Assembly (NCBI RefSeq): GCF_027923905.1
Contig: NZ_AP026966.1
Location: 3,101,001-3,165,000, forward strand
Length of the DNA: 64,000 bases
Origin: Massilia varians
GTDB taxonomy: Bacteria > Pseudomonadota > Gammaproteobacteria > Burkholderiales > Burkholderiaceae_D
Reading direction: 5' to 3'
Shown here: positions 10,513-18,395 of the stretch, one piece after another
Layout of the letters: each line of letters starts with the position of its first letter
Position numbering within the stretch: position 1 is the first letter of the stretch
Notes under the pieces: model-generated
Seen by the model: the letters and a program-made list of their open reading frames with translations, nothing else
What the model was told of the DNA's origin: nothing
Databases searched by the model: none
Position numbers and translations under genes: made by a program

Positions 10513-10633
10513 GGTCGTTCCTCCCCATCGGTAAGTCCCGGGGCGCGCCAATCCTGGCTGCCGAACCGACCGGCCCGTCCCGCATCGGCGCATGGCCGTT
10601 GCATCGAACAGCCTACTCCAATACCGGGCCACC

Positions 10634-10669
10634 GAAAAGAAAAACCCCCCAGGGCGTTACCCTGGGGGG
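10634..10669 (-). terminator. rho-independent terminator after stress paralog B
   Basis: A 10-bp perfect stem (CCCCCCAGGG and its complement, five-base loop) followed on the minus strand by TTTTTCTTTTC. It lies about 60 bp past the stop of paralog B and shows that A and B are separate transcripts. Confidence 0.9.
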
Positions 10670-10727
10670 CGTGAATGGCTTGCGGCGTGCCTGGATAGCT
10701 GGCAGGCCGCCCTGGCACGGAATGCGA

Positions 10728-12785
10728 TCAGGAGGTCATCCGATCCCAGCCGTGGCGCACCGCCGACTTCATCTTTTCCCAGGTCGACTGGCCGCCGCTG
10801 CCGTAGCGGGTATCCCAGTCGGTGCGCAGCTCGTTTTCGACTTCGCCCCACTGGCGGCCGCGGTACTTCGGATCGCGGGCCATCGACGAGCCATAGGCGT
10901 AGGCCGGCTTGTAGTCGTCATAGCTGCCGGCGTCGCTGGAGGTGCTGTAGGTGGCGTTCCAGTGGCTGCGGTATTCGCGCTCGTTGTCGTCGTCATCCGT
11001 CATGCGGTCCCAACCGTGCCGGACCGCCGCCTTCATGCTTTCCCATGCGCCGCCCACGCCGGTGCCGGCCGCGGCGGTCGAACCGGTGCCGCCGGAGATC
11101 CGGGAATCCCAGCCGCGCGCCAGGTCGCCCTCGATGTCGTCCCACGGGCGATTCCGATACAGCTCGCTCCTGCGCATTTCGGAGCCGTAGGCATAGGCGG
11201 GCTTGACGCTGTCGTAATCCATGCCCGAGCTGCCCAGGGTGCGGTCGTAGTGGCTGCGGTAATAGCTGTCGTCGTCCTTGTCGAGGGTCATGCGGTCCCA
11301 GCCTCGGCGCACCGCCGCCTTCATCTTTTCCCAGGTCGAACCGGCGGCGCTGCCGCTACGGGTATCCCAGTCGCTGTGCAGGTCGCTTTCCACCTCGTCC
11401 CAGCGGCGGCCGCGGTACTTGTCGCTGCGTGCGCTTTCGGCGCCATAGCTGTAGGCCGGGGCGTAGTCGTCATACGAGCCGCCCGCCGTGCCGTAGGTGT
11501 TGCTGAAGTGGCTGCGGTAGATGGTGTCGTCGTCATCGTTCGTCATGCGGTCCCAGCCGCGGCGCACGGCCGCCTTCATACGGTCCCAGGTGTCGCCCGC
11601 GCTGGCGCCGCTGCGGGTGCTCCAGTCGCTGCGCAGGTCGTTCTCGACCTCGTCCCACTTGCGGCCGCGGTACTTGTCGCTGCGCGCCATCTCGGAGCCG
11701 TAGGCGTAGGCCGGCTTGATGCGCTCGTAGTCCTCGCCGTTGTAGTTGGCCAGGAAGTGGTTGCGGTAGTAATCGTCATCGTCGCCGAAGAAGCTGCTGC
11801 CGATGTCCAGGCCGCTGCCGGTCGCCGCCGCGCCGGTTCCCGGCGAGTAGATGCGCGAGCGGCCGCGCTGGGTCTCGGTGAAGCGGCTGCTGCCCGCGGA
11901 CGAGCCCATCGCGCCATCGCGCTGCATCGAGCCGGCGCTGCCCTGCATCGCCGATCCTTCCAGCGAGGAGCCCTGCAGGGTGCCGCCCTGGCCGCCCGAG
12001 CTGCGGATCGACATGTCGTTCTGCGTGCCTTCCAGGGACGAGGCCTGCACCGCGTTTTCCTGCAGGGTCGAACCCTGGAGCGAGGTGCCGCCGGTCGCGC
12101 TCAGGCCGCTCTGGCCCATCGGTTCCTGGTAGGTGGTGCCCATCGGCTCGGCCTGGTGCAGCGACTGCTGCTGGAACAGCTTGCGGTCGCCCGGGTTGTC
12201 GAGCTGCTGGCTGGCGCCCGTGGCTGCGCCGAGGCCCGCGGCGGTGCCGAGGCTGCCGTTGCCGGCCGTCGTGCCGGCGCTCATGCCAGCGCCGGACTGG
12301 GCCGACATCGGCGCGGATTGCTGCACGCCGCCGGCGCCGCTCATGCGCATCGACTCCGGCATGCCGCTGCCCGCGCCCATCGCACCGGCGCCGGATGCCT
12401 GTTCGTCGATGTCGGTCGGACCGTAGCGCTCGACGATGTCGGCGGCGCGCTCCACTTCCGGCAGGGATTGGGCACGCACGGTGAGCACGTGGTGGCCACG
12501 GGTGACCGCGCCCTCGTACCGGCTGGCATGTTCGTTGTTGTCGGCGCCGAACAGGTCGGTGAAAAAGTGCTTGATGGAAGCGCCGATACCGATGCCGGTA
12601 CCGTCGGCCAGGGTGTCGCTGGTGCCGCTGGCGGCGCTGCTGCCAGTGACGCTGTCGGTCATCCCGGTCGGATCGGCATTGCTCAGCTTGACCTCATCAC
12701 GCGAGAAGCCCGAGGACATCAGCTCGTCTATCGCATTCTGTGCGTCGGTCCGGTTGTCGAACACGGCTACAAGAGTATGTTGCAT
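10728..12785 (-). CDS. GSP17M-like stress protein with four C-terminal aromatic repeats (paralog B)
   Basis: 685 aa. The ATG at 12785 is preferred over ATG 12791 because GGGAGGA lies six bases upstream and the leader matches paralog A. Order: GSP17M-like domain (1-115), a long Ser/Gly/Gln linker with degenerate SLQGSTLQENAV-like pentads (about 190-290), then four repeats at about 332-414, 415-499, 500-595 and 596-685. Each repeat ends AVRxGWDRMT. Repeats 1, 3 and 4 correspond one-to-one with those of paralog A; repeat 2 is extra. The repeats are rich in Asp, Arg, Tyr and Trp and have no Cys. Predicted cytosolic and highly hydrophilic, like desiccation or heat-shock proteins. Function of the repeat is unknown. 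Confidence 0.85.
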   Translation of the reverse strand: MQHTLVAVFDNRTDAQNAIDELMSSGFSRDEVKLSNADPTGMTDSVTGSSAASGTSDTLADGTGIGIGASIKHFFTDLFGADNNEHASRYEGAVTRGHHVLTVRAQSLPEVERAADIVERYGPTDIDEQASGAGAMGAGSGMPESMRMSGAGGVQQSAPMSAQSGAGMSAGTTAGNGSLGTAAGLGAATGASQQLDNPGDRKLFQQQSLHQAEPMGTTYQEPMGQSGLSATGGTSLQGSTLQENAVQASSLEGTQNDMSIRSSGGQGGTLQGSSLEGSAMQGSAGSMQRDGAMGSSAGSSRFTETQRGRSRIYSPGTGAAATGSGLDIGSSFFGDDDDYYRNHFLANYNGEDYERIKPAYAYGSEMARSDKYRGRKWDEVENDLRSDWSTRSGASAGDTWDRMKAAVRRGWDRMTNDDDDTIYRSHFSNTYGTAGGSYDDYAPAYSYGAESARSDKYRGRRWDEVESDLHSDWDTRSGSAAGSTWEKMKAAVRRGWDRMTLDKDDDSYYRSHYDRTLGSSGMDYDSVKPAYAYGSEMRRSELYRNRPWDDIEGDLARGWDSRISGGTGSTAAAGTGVGGAWESMKAAVRHGWDRMTDDDDNEREYRSHWNATYSTSSDAGSYDDYKPAYAYGSSMARDPKYRGRQWGEVENELRTDWDTRYGSGGQSTWEKMKSAVRHGWDRMTS

Positions 12786-12971
12786 GGTCATTCCTCCCTT
12801 AAAGTGAGTGACGGGGGTGGCCGCCGAACGGTCCGGCCCCGGACCGCTCGCGTGAGCGGGACAAGGTCGCGACAGCTCGCGCGCCAGCCCGCCGCGCGCA
12901 AATGCACCGGACCAGATTACCGCAAACCCGGCCGTACCCGCGCGCGCCTGACCGGACAGTAGGGAGGATGG

Positions 12972-12994
12972 AAAACGGCGCCCGCAGGCGCCGT
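12972..12994 (-). terminator. rho-independent terminator after stress paralog C
   Basis: An 8-bp stem (ACGGCGCC and its complement) with a four-base loop, followed by TTTT on the minus strand, about 20 bp beyond the stop of paralog C. Confidence 0.75.
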
Positions 12995-13015
12995 CCGTCA
13001 CGCCGGGACGCGGAC

Positions 13016-14227
13016 TCAGTAGCTTCGGGTGGTGCCGGTATCGCCGGTCATGCGATCCCAGCCGTGGCGCACCGCGGCCTTCATTTTTTCCCAGGTCGAG
13101 GGGCCGCCGCTGTAGCGCGATTCCCAGTCGGTGCGCAGGTCGGATTCGACCTCGTCCCACTGGCGTCCGGTGTAGCGGCCGCTGCTGGCCATCTGCGAAC
13201 CGTAGCTGTAGGCCGGCGCGTAGTCGTCATACGATGCCCCGGTGGCGCCGTAGGTGCTGGTGAAGTGGTTGCGGAAATAGCTGTCGTCGTCGCGCAGGTC
13301 GGAGCGCGCGGTGGTGTCGTCCAGGCGCTGCACGTCCACCTCGGTATGGCGCACGGTGTCGTGGATCTGCTGCTGGCGTTCGTCCACCTGCTTGCCGACC
13401 GTAACTTCCTCGACGATGCGGGCCGATTTCTCGACCACGGCTTCCTCGGCGGTCTCGCGCATCTCGATGGTCTGCTCCTTGAACGCGGTCGCGTCGCTCG
13501 GGCTGATCGGCTGGTCGACGGCGCGGCGCTGGACATCGACGTGCTCTTCGCGCAGGCCGACGGTCTGGTCGACCGGGGTCTCGACCACGCGCGAATAGAT
13601 GCGCACGCCGCCGCGCTGGACTTCGCGCTTGCCGACCTTGAGCTGTTCTTCGACCACCGGAATCGTTTGGGTGGTGCCGCTGCGGCCGGTTTCCATCGCG
13701 GTGTCGCGCTGCAGCGAGGCGCCCGACAGCTTGCCTTGCTGCTGGGCGCTGCCCGATTGCGCCGACGCCGAGTAGGTCTGCATGCCGCTCTGGCTGCCCT
13801 GCAGCATGGCGCCGCTGGCGCCCATCCTGCCGACGTTGTCGGAGTGTTCGTCGATGTCGATCGGGCCGAAGCGCTCGACGATGTCGGCGGCGCGTTCAAC
13901 TTCCGGCAGCGAATCGGCGCTCAGGGTGATCACGCACTTGCCGCCGGAGACGGCGCCTTCGTAGCTGCTCAGGCGCCGGGTGTCGTCTTCGTCACTGCCA
14001 AACAGGTCGCTGAAGAAATGCTTGATGCTGCTGCCGATGCCGGTGTCGGCCGACGTGGTCGTGGTGGTGGAGCTGGCGGTGGAAGTCGCGCTCCCGGTCA
14101 GCCCGGTCGTGCCGGTGTCTCCCGACATGCGCACGTCGGAGCGCGGAAAGCCCGACGCGAGCAGCTCGTCCATCGCGCTGCGCGCGTCGGCGTTGTTGTC
14201 GAAAACGGCTACCAAAGTATGTTGCAT
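13016..14227 (-). CDS. GSP17M-like / DUF2382 stress protein with one aromatic repeat (paralog C)
   Basis: 403 aa from the ATG at 14227, whose leader resembles those of paralogs A and B (GGAGGAACGATC). Residues 1-115 are the same GSP17M-like domain. Residues about 187-299 are a DUF2382 (YsnF/AvaK) domain beginning IPVVEEQLKVGKREV. Residues about 310-394 are a single copy of the aromatic repeat, ending AVRHGWDRMT. It therefore joins the two stress domains that are encoded separately nearby. It lies 13 bp downstream of the stand-alone DUF2382 gene and is probably cotranscribed with it. Cytosolic; biochemical role unknown. Confidence 0.87.
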   Translation of the reverse strand: MQHTLVAVFDNNADARSAMDELLASGFPRSDVRMSGDTGTTGLTGSATSTASSTTTTTSADTGIGSSIKHFFSDLFGSDEDDTRRLSSYEGAVSGGKCVITLSADSLPEVERAADIVERFGPIDIDEHSDNVGRMGASGAMLQGSQSGMQTYSASAQSGSAQQQGKLSGASLQRDTAMETGRSGTTQTIPVVEEQLKVGKREVQRGGVRIYSRVVETPVDQTVGLREEHVDVQRRAVDQPISPSDATAFKEQTIEMRETAEEAVVEKSARIVEEVTVGKQVDERQQQIHDTVRHTEVDVQRLDDTTARSDLRDDDSYFRNHFTSTYGATGASYDDYAPAYSYGSQMASSGRYTGRQWDEVESDLRTDWESRYSGGPSTWEKMKAAVRHGWDRMTGDTGTTRSY

Positions 14228-14240
14228 GATCGTTCCTCCA

Positions 14241-14678
14241 TCATTGGTGGGTATCGGATGCGGGTGGCGAACCGGCCTCGTCGAAGCGCTCGACCTCGAC
14301 CCGCTCCGCTTTGAGCGCAACGGTGTCGCGGTAGTGCTCCTCGTGCCGCACGCGGGTGATGTGCAGTTCTTCCTTGATGCGCAGGCGGCGTTCGACCACC
14401 AGCACCTCTTCGAGAACCGGCACCACCAGCGTGTCGCCTTCATAGCGGCTTGCAGGTGCTTCTTCCAGCGCGACGATCCGGTCCACGGGAACATGCCGGA
14501 CGTCCACCTCCTCGCGCACCAGGCGCTCGTCGATGGTGACCGGATGTTCCGCAACCGTCTTGTGCACACGCACGCCGCGGCCGGTCTCGACGACGCGCGT
14601 GCCGACCGCCAACTGCTCCTCGATCACGGGTATGCGCAGGCCTTCCTGCTGCTTGTTCTCGGGGATATTGCTCGACAT
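14241..14678 (-). CDS. DUF2382 (YsnF/AvaK) domain protein
   Basis: 145 aa, almost entirely DUF2382: IPVIEEQLAVG at 15-25 and a second related half starting VVPVLEEVLVVERR. The fold is a beta-rich repeat found in stress proteins and often fused to PRC-barrel or GSP17M domains. The ATG at 14678 has GAGGAG eight bases upstream. First gene of a two-gene operon with paralog C, which carries the same domain, suggesting a joint role. No membrane or signal segment. Confidence 0.88.
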   Translation of the reverse strand: MSSNIPENKQQEGLRIPVIEEQLAVGTRVVETGRGVRVHKTVAEHPVTIDERLVREEVDVRHVPVDRIVALEEAPASRYEGDTLVVPVLEEVLVVERRLRIKEELHITRVRHEEHYRDTVALKAERVEVERFDEAGSPPASDTHQ

Positions 14679-14815
14679 CGGAACAGCTCCTCGTATCGCC
14701 GGATAGGACGAACGAGGTTACGCCCTTTTTATCGGGGCATGCGCACCTTTGACGTACGGAACGGTATACCGCACCGGGACGGCGGCCGCGCCGTCCGGCC
14801 AGGTCGCGGAAGCGA

Positions 14816-15073
14816 TCAGGCGAAGGGATTGTCGACGGTCTGGACGTCGGGCGGCGGCAGGTGCTCGGGCAGTCCGCGCGCCTCGAGCGCGTCGACCACC
14901 GCGGAGAGCTGCGCATGCAGGCGGCGCGCCAGCGCCAGCCCGGCCTGGTCGGCGGTCAGGTCGACGTCGCCGGAAATAGTGATGCGGTCGAGGCGGTTCT
15001 CCAGCATCAGGTTGCCGATCTCGAGGACGTCGGCTTCATTGGCAAAGGGCGTAAACTTGTTCTTGCGGCTCAT
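14816..15073 (-). CDS. small conserved-looking hypothetical protein
   Basis: 85 aa, not recognised. The middle holds an acidic amphipathic stretch (RLDRITISGDVDLTADQAG) followed by a long helix with ALARRLHAQLSAVVDALEARG, and the tail is Pro-rich. Soluble, without a signal peptide. It starts 13 bp after the stop of the secreted endonuclease gene in the same direction, so the two may form an operon, although its SD is weak. The codon bias and start/stop fit suggest a real gene rather than a shadow. Confidence 0.65.
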   Translation of the reverse strand: MSRKNKFTPFANEADVLEIGNLMLENRLDRITISGDVDLTADQAGLALARRLHAQLSAVVDALEARGLPEHLPPPDVQTVDNPFA

Positions 15074-15086
15074 ATTGGCGTCCGAT

Positions 15087-15872
15087 TCAATTGCGGTTCT
15101 TGCGCTGGCGAATCTTCGGAAGCGCGAGCATCCGCTTCTTCTGTTGGCGGGTCAGCGCGGGCAACAATTCGATGCCAATGATGCGCTCCAGTTCGGCCAC
15201 AGGGACTTCGTGGATCGTCGCTCCGCTTCGGTTCTCGATGAACCAGGCGGCTGCGGCTTTTTGGCGGGGACTATACACCACCTTGTAAAGGTGACTCGGC
15301 ACGATCACATTGCCGACCTTTTGCAGGCTGCTGCCAAGGAAGGCCGGACCGGAAACCACGTACAACTCACCTTCCTTGCGGACCATGTCGCGCACCTCAT
15401 TTTCGATCGGTGTCCAGATTCCCCTGTGCTGGTCGCGGTTCTGCGGGACCATGTTGGCGAGCGAGAAGCTTTCGAGTTGGGCACGCCGGTCTGGCATGTT
15501 ACCGTTCGGCGCCATGTGACCGCGGTCGAAACCGCTGCGCGCATAGTCGGACAGCTCAGCGCGTTGGCCGCGCGGCAGCTGCTGCTCCGCATGGAAAGCG
15601 TTTTCGCGTTCCCGTCCTTTGGCAGCGGCGAGCTGGCTGCTAGAAAGGTGTTCAGCCGACCATAGCGGCGTACGAGTCACGCCTGAATGCATGATGCTGA
15701 ACTCGCTGTAGCACAGCTCGCGAGTGGCTGTGGCTAGCTTAGGATTGCGGATCTCGGGCGCGCGGCCGTCGAGGTAATGGTCGGCACAGCTGGCGGCCTG
15801 GGCGCTGCCGGAGGCCAGCAGTACGCCCAGCAGGGCGGCCCGGCCGAGCCGGGCAAGGAGGGTACGGAACAT
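15087..15872 (-). CDS. secreted DNA/RNA non-specific endonuclease
   Basis: 261 aa from the ATG at 15872, which places a signal peptide first (LLGVLLASGSAQA, cleavage near residue 27). The beta-beta-alpha-metal nuclease motif DRGH lies at 116-119 with the general-base His119, followed by MAPNGNMP; the metal-binding Asn region is in NMVPQNRDQHRGIW. This is the NUC1/Serratia nuclease family, which cuts DNA and RNA outside the cytoplasm for nutrition or defence. The SD is weak. The gene looks less GC-rich than its neighbours, which may hint at transfer. Upstream lies a divergent operon of small membrane proteins. Confidence 0.92.
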   Translation of the reverse strand: MFRTLLARLGRAALLGVLLASGSAQAASCADHYLDGRAPEIRNPKLATATRELCYSEFSIMHSGVTRTPLWSAEHLSSSQLAAAKGRERENAFHAEQQLPRGQRAELSDYARSGFDRGHMAPNGNMPDRRAQLESFSLANMVPQNRDQHRGIWTPIENEVRDMVRKEGELYVVSGPAFLGSSLQKVGNVIVPSHLYKVVYSPRQKAAAAWFIENRSGATIHEVPVAELERIIGIELLPALTRQQKKRMLALPKIRQRKNRN

Positions 15873-16065
15873 GGTGAGGTGCTGCGAAAGCTGGAAAATC
15901 GTCAAGCCGTATTGTAGCCGAGCGGCCTTGATTGAGGTCAAACCGATGGCCAAGCCAATCGCGCGCAAAGACGCGCACGATTGGAAATGCCTTTCCCCGA
16001 AGAATGAGATAAACTTGCGCCCTTCTTAACAAAAGATTCCTTTTGGGAAAGTACACCCGAAGCGA

Positions 16066-16458
16066 ATGAATCGTCCGCCAATTCCCGAGGACTTGCGCCG
16101 TTTCGTCCTGACGAGCGTTCCCTCCGTGCCCTTCCTCGAGGCGCTGCTGCTGCTGCGCGCGAATCCCGGCCAGCAATGGAGCGGAGAGATGCTGGCGCAG
16201 CGCCTGTATACCAGCGAGCGCACCGCCGACGGCCTGCTCGACGAGTTGTGCCGATCCGGCATGGCCGCGCCCTGCCCCGCACCGCACGAACACTGCTATT
16301 GCTATGCGCCTGCCAGCGCCGCGCTGCGCGAGCGGATCGATGGCCTGGCCGACCTGTACGCACGGCACCTGGTGGACGTTACCAACCTCATCCATTCCAC
16401 TCTCGACCGCAAGGCGCAGCAGTTCGCCGACGCCTTCCGCCTGCGAAAGGATACCTAA
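16066..16458 (+). CDS. hypothetical protein with possible winged-helix fold, first gene of a DUF5985 operon
   Basis: 130 aa, not recognised by name. Residues 20-70 read like a winged-helix (PFLEALLLLRANPGQQWSGE, then a segment resembling helix-turn-helix, SERTADGLLDELCRSG), followed by a helical tail (95-130). The stop codon overlaps the start of the next gene (TAATG), so it is tightly coupled to two small membrane proteins. It may regulate or act with them; that is inference from context only. Confidence 0.7.
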   Translation: MNRPPIPEDLRRFVLTSVPSVPFLEALLLLRANPGQQWSGEMLAQRLYTSERTADGLLDELCRSGMAAPCPAPHEHCYCYAPASAALRERIDGLADLYARHLVDVTNLIHSTLDRKAQQFADAFRLRKDT

Positions 16459-16715
16459 TGGGCGAACTCATCTACACGTTGTGCATGCTGACCTCGCTGG
16501 CCTGTACCTGGCTCCTGTTCGCCAGCTACCGGCGCACGCGCCACCGTCTCCTGTTCTGGAGCGGACTGTGCTTTGCGGTGATGACCTTCAACAATTTATT
16601 CCTGATTTTCGACAAGATCGTGTTTCCGAACGTCGATTTCATGCCGCTGCGGGTCATCAGCGCCCTGGTCGCATGCCTGCTCTTGTTGTACGGCCTGATC
16701 TACGAGAAGGAGTGA
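16458..16715 (+). CDS. DUF5985 family small membrane protein (1)
   Basis: 85 aa, ATG at 16458 sharing its first base with the upstream TAA. Three predicted membrane helices: residues 3-22, 29-51 and 61-80, with short charged loops (SYRRTRHR). It matches the DUF5985 pattern of a small three-helix inner-membrane protein. Function unknown. Four bases separate it from a second member of the same family. Confidence 0.78.
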   Translation: MGELIYTLCMLTSLACTWLLFASYRRTRHRLLFWSGLCFAVMTFNNLFLIFDKIVFPNVDFMPLRVISALVACLLLLYGLIYEKE

Positions 16716-16719
16716 GCCG

Positions 16720-16989
16720 ATGGTCCAGATGATGTACGGTGCAATCTCGATGGCTTCGCTCACCATCGCCCTGTTCTTCCTGCGCTTCTGGCGCAACACC
16801 GGCGACCGCTTCTTCCTCTGGTTCGCCCTGTCCTTTTTCATCGAAGGCGTGCACCGCATCTATTCCGCGGTGCTGAACGAGGCGGGCGAGGATTCGCCGC
16901 TGCACTACCTGATCCGGGTGCTGGCCTACGGCATGATCGTGTGGGCGATCGTCGAGAAGAACCTGCCGCCCAAGCGAGGTCGCGGCTAG
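16720..16989 (+). CDS. DUF5985 family small membrane protein (2)
   Basis: 89 aa with three predicted membrane helices (about 4-22, 28-48 and 64-80) and a basic tail. It shares its layout with the upstream protein, including the Arg-rich turn after helix 1 (RFWRNTGDRFFLW) and an acidic turn before helix 3. The two are probably ancient duplicates and could form a heteromeric complex. Last gene of the operon. No known function. Confidence 0.78.
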   Translation: MVQMMYGAISMASLTIALFFLRFWRNTGDRFFLWFALSFFIEGVHRIYSAVLNEAGEDSPLHYLIRVLAYGMIVWAIVEKNLPPKRGRG

Positions 16990-17016
16990 CGTGCGCCCGG
17001 CCGCACGGTGCGGCGC

Positions 17017-17022
17017 GATAAT
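17017..17022 (+). promoter_or_regulatory. putative -10 box for the 90-aa acidic protein
   Basis: GATAAT lies about 33 bp upstream of the ATG at 17055. No convincing -35 hexamer is present, so the call is tentative. Confidence 0.35.
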
Positions 17023-17054
17023 GGGCCATGAAAAACCGTCAACAGGAGGACAGC

Positions 17055-17327
17055 ATGGCCCCGGAAAAGCAGCAAGAAAACGAGCAGGCCACCCCGCAGG
17101 CGAACCCTGTCGCCGGCGGCGGCCAGGACCAGCGTTCCGACAACCTGCTTCCCGGTAGCGAAGGCGCCGAGGACGGCCGCTTCGACGTGGCCGAGGAAGT
17201 CAGCCTCGACCAGCATTCCGACGAGGCGCGCCGGGTCGGCCAACTGCCCGAGAACGGCATCGCCGACGCGCTCCCCGACGCGCTCAAGACCCCGGTTCCC
17301 TCCCAGGGCGTGCCGGAAAAAGACTAA
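17055..17327 (+). CDS. small acidic hydrophilic hypothetical protein
   Basis: 90 aa from the ATG at 17055, which has AGGAGG five bases upstream; an earlier in-frame ATG at 17028 has no SD. Rich in Glu, Asp, Gln, Asn and Pro, with no hydrophobic core until a short middle segment (EEVSLDQHSDEARRVGQLPE), so it is probably disordered. No recognised domain. Convergent with the dioxygenase gene; a GC-rich hairpin without a T-run lies at 17336-17354 between them. Confidence 0.72.
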   Translation: MAPEKQQENEQATPQANPVAGGGQDQRSDNLLPGSEGAEDGRFDVAEEVSLDQHSDEARRVGQLPENGIADALPDALKTPVPSQGVPEKD

Positions 17328-17362
17328 TTCTTCACGGGCCGCCGGCGGCGGCCCGGCATGCT

Positions 17363-18199
17363 TCACCCACCCATCGTCACACCCATCTTCAGGCCTTCGA
17401 TCGTGTGCGCCTGCCGGATCGGCACGAGCTCATCGACCACGCGGCAGTTCAGGTGGCGGCGCACGGCTTCCGGCAGGCTGTCATGGTAGGCGCGCGAGAG
17501 CTGCAGGTCGTGCTTGATGGCGTTGGTCGCGTCAGGCGCGTCGGCGCCCACAACCAGCACCGGGCGCGAGAGCTTCGAGCGGTTGGCGGTGCCGCGGTGG
17601 ATGGTCAGGGCCGAGCGCGCCGAGATGTCGCCCATCTGCGGCAGCTTGCGCTGCGCCAGCGCCTCGTAGCGCGGATACAGCGACTTGTCGGGGAACATCG
17701 GGTCGCCCTCGTACAGGTCCCACTGGGTACCCGGGGCGATCTCGAAGGGGCCCATGTCCTCGGTCACGTCGACCGTCGTGAGGTTGAAGGCGAGCGAACT
17801 GAGGCGCCGGCCCTGGACCGTTTCCGGGGGCGAGGCGAAATCGCGGTGCCAGGGCTGGTGCATGGCGCCCGGACCTGGCACGTCGAAGCCCACCTCCACG
17901 ATACGCCACTGCGGCCCCAGCACCGCGCTGCACACCGCGTGGATCCACGGGTGGCTGGCGATGGTCACGAAGGAACGCAGGCGCTCCGGGTGCACCTCGA
18001 CGTAATATCGGTTCGGGCCGCGGTTCAGGGCCCCGCCCTCGCGCGCCAGCGCTTCCTCGAACAGCACGTCGATGTCGGCGCGCAGTTCCTTGACCAGCTC
18101 GCGGCTGAAGGCCCCGCGGCAGGCGATGATGCCGTCCCCGTATATGCCGCGCATGATGTCGGCCACTTCGACTCCCGCGCGGCTTGCTCCGCTGTCCAT
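17363..18199 (-). CDS. phytanoyl-CoA dioxygenase (PhyH) family protein
   Basis: 278 aa from the ATG at 18199, preceded by AGGAGGAAGCAAGC. Fe(II)/2-oxoglutarate dioxygenase of the PhyH type: the facial triad is His118 and Asp120 (HRD) and distal His201 (TIHRGTANRS), with an Arg nearby for 2-oxoglutarate. Bacterial members hydroxylate diverse small molecules, so the substrate cannot be assigned. No signal peptide. The gene stands alone between a convergent small gene and a divergent hybrid kinase. Confidence 0.85.
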   Translation of the reverse strand: MDSGASRAGVEVADIMRGIYGDGIIACRGAFSRELVKELRADIDVLFEEALAREGGALNRGPNRYYVEVHPERLRSFVTIASHPWIHAVCSAVLGPQWRIVEVGFDVPGPGAMHQPWHRDFASPPETVQGRRLSSLAFNLTTVDVTEDMGPFEIAPGTQWDLYEGDPMFPDKSLYPRYEALAQRKLPQMGDISARSALTIHRGTANRSKLSRPVLVVGADAPDATNAIKHDLQLSRAYHDSLPEAVRRHLNCRVVDELVPIRQAHTIEGLKMGVTMGG

Positions 18200-18302
18200 G
18201 CTTGCTTCCTCCTCTGTTCGTGCGCGCGGCCCGGCGGCCGGCAATGATTCGTCGTTGGGAAATACTACTGGCAATTGCCAAGGCGCGGCGCGCCGCCAGA
18301 CG

Positions 18303-18331
18303 TTGACAGGGAGGCATCCGGACCGTAGATT
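18303..18331 (+). promoter_or_regulatory. sigma70-type promoter for the hybrid histidine kinase
   Basis: A perfect TTGACA at 18303-18308, a 17-bp spacer and TAGATT at 18326-18331. The predicted transcript would start near 18338, 22 bp before the ATG of a short leader frame and about 55 bp before the kinase start. Confidence 0.72.
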
Positions 18332-18359
18332 GTCGCCACCACCACGACAGGAACCGTCC

Positions 18360-18395
18360 ATGACACCCATACCGACCCGCAGGGGCGCCACTTGA
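18360..18395 (+). CDS. 11-residue leader peptide overlapping the kinase start
   Basis: ATG at 18360 with AGGAA six bases upstream encodes MTPIPTRRGAT and stops at TGA 18393-18395. That stop overlaps the TTG start of the hybrid kinase (TTGA). The better ribosome-binding site belongs to this leader, so it may couple kinase translation. Alternatively a frameshift error split one gene. Too short to judge by composition. Confidence 0.4.
   Translation: MTPIPTRRGAT

Noticed and set aside
8905..14678. Tandem repeats considered as a CRISPR or satellite array
   Set aside because: The periodicity is in coding units of about 250 bp that diverge at the DNA level and are read in frame; no short identical repeats with spacers.
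17336..17354. GC-rich hairpin between the acidic small protein and PhyH genes as a terminator
   Set aside because: Strong stem but no T-run on either strand, so termination is not supported.
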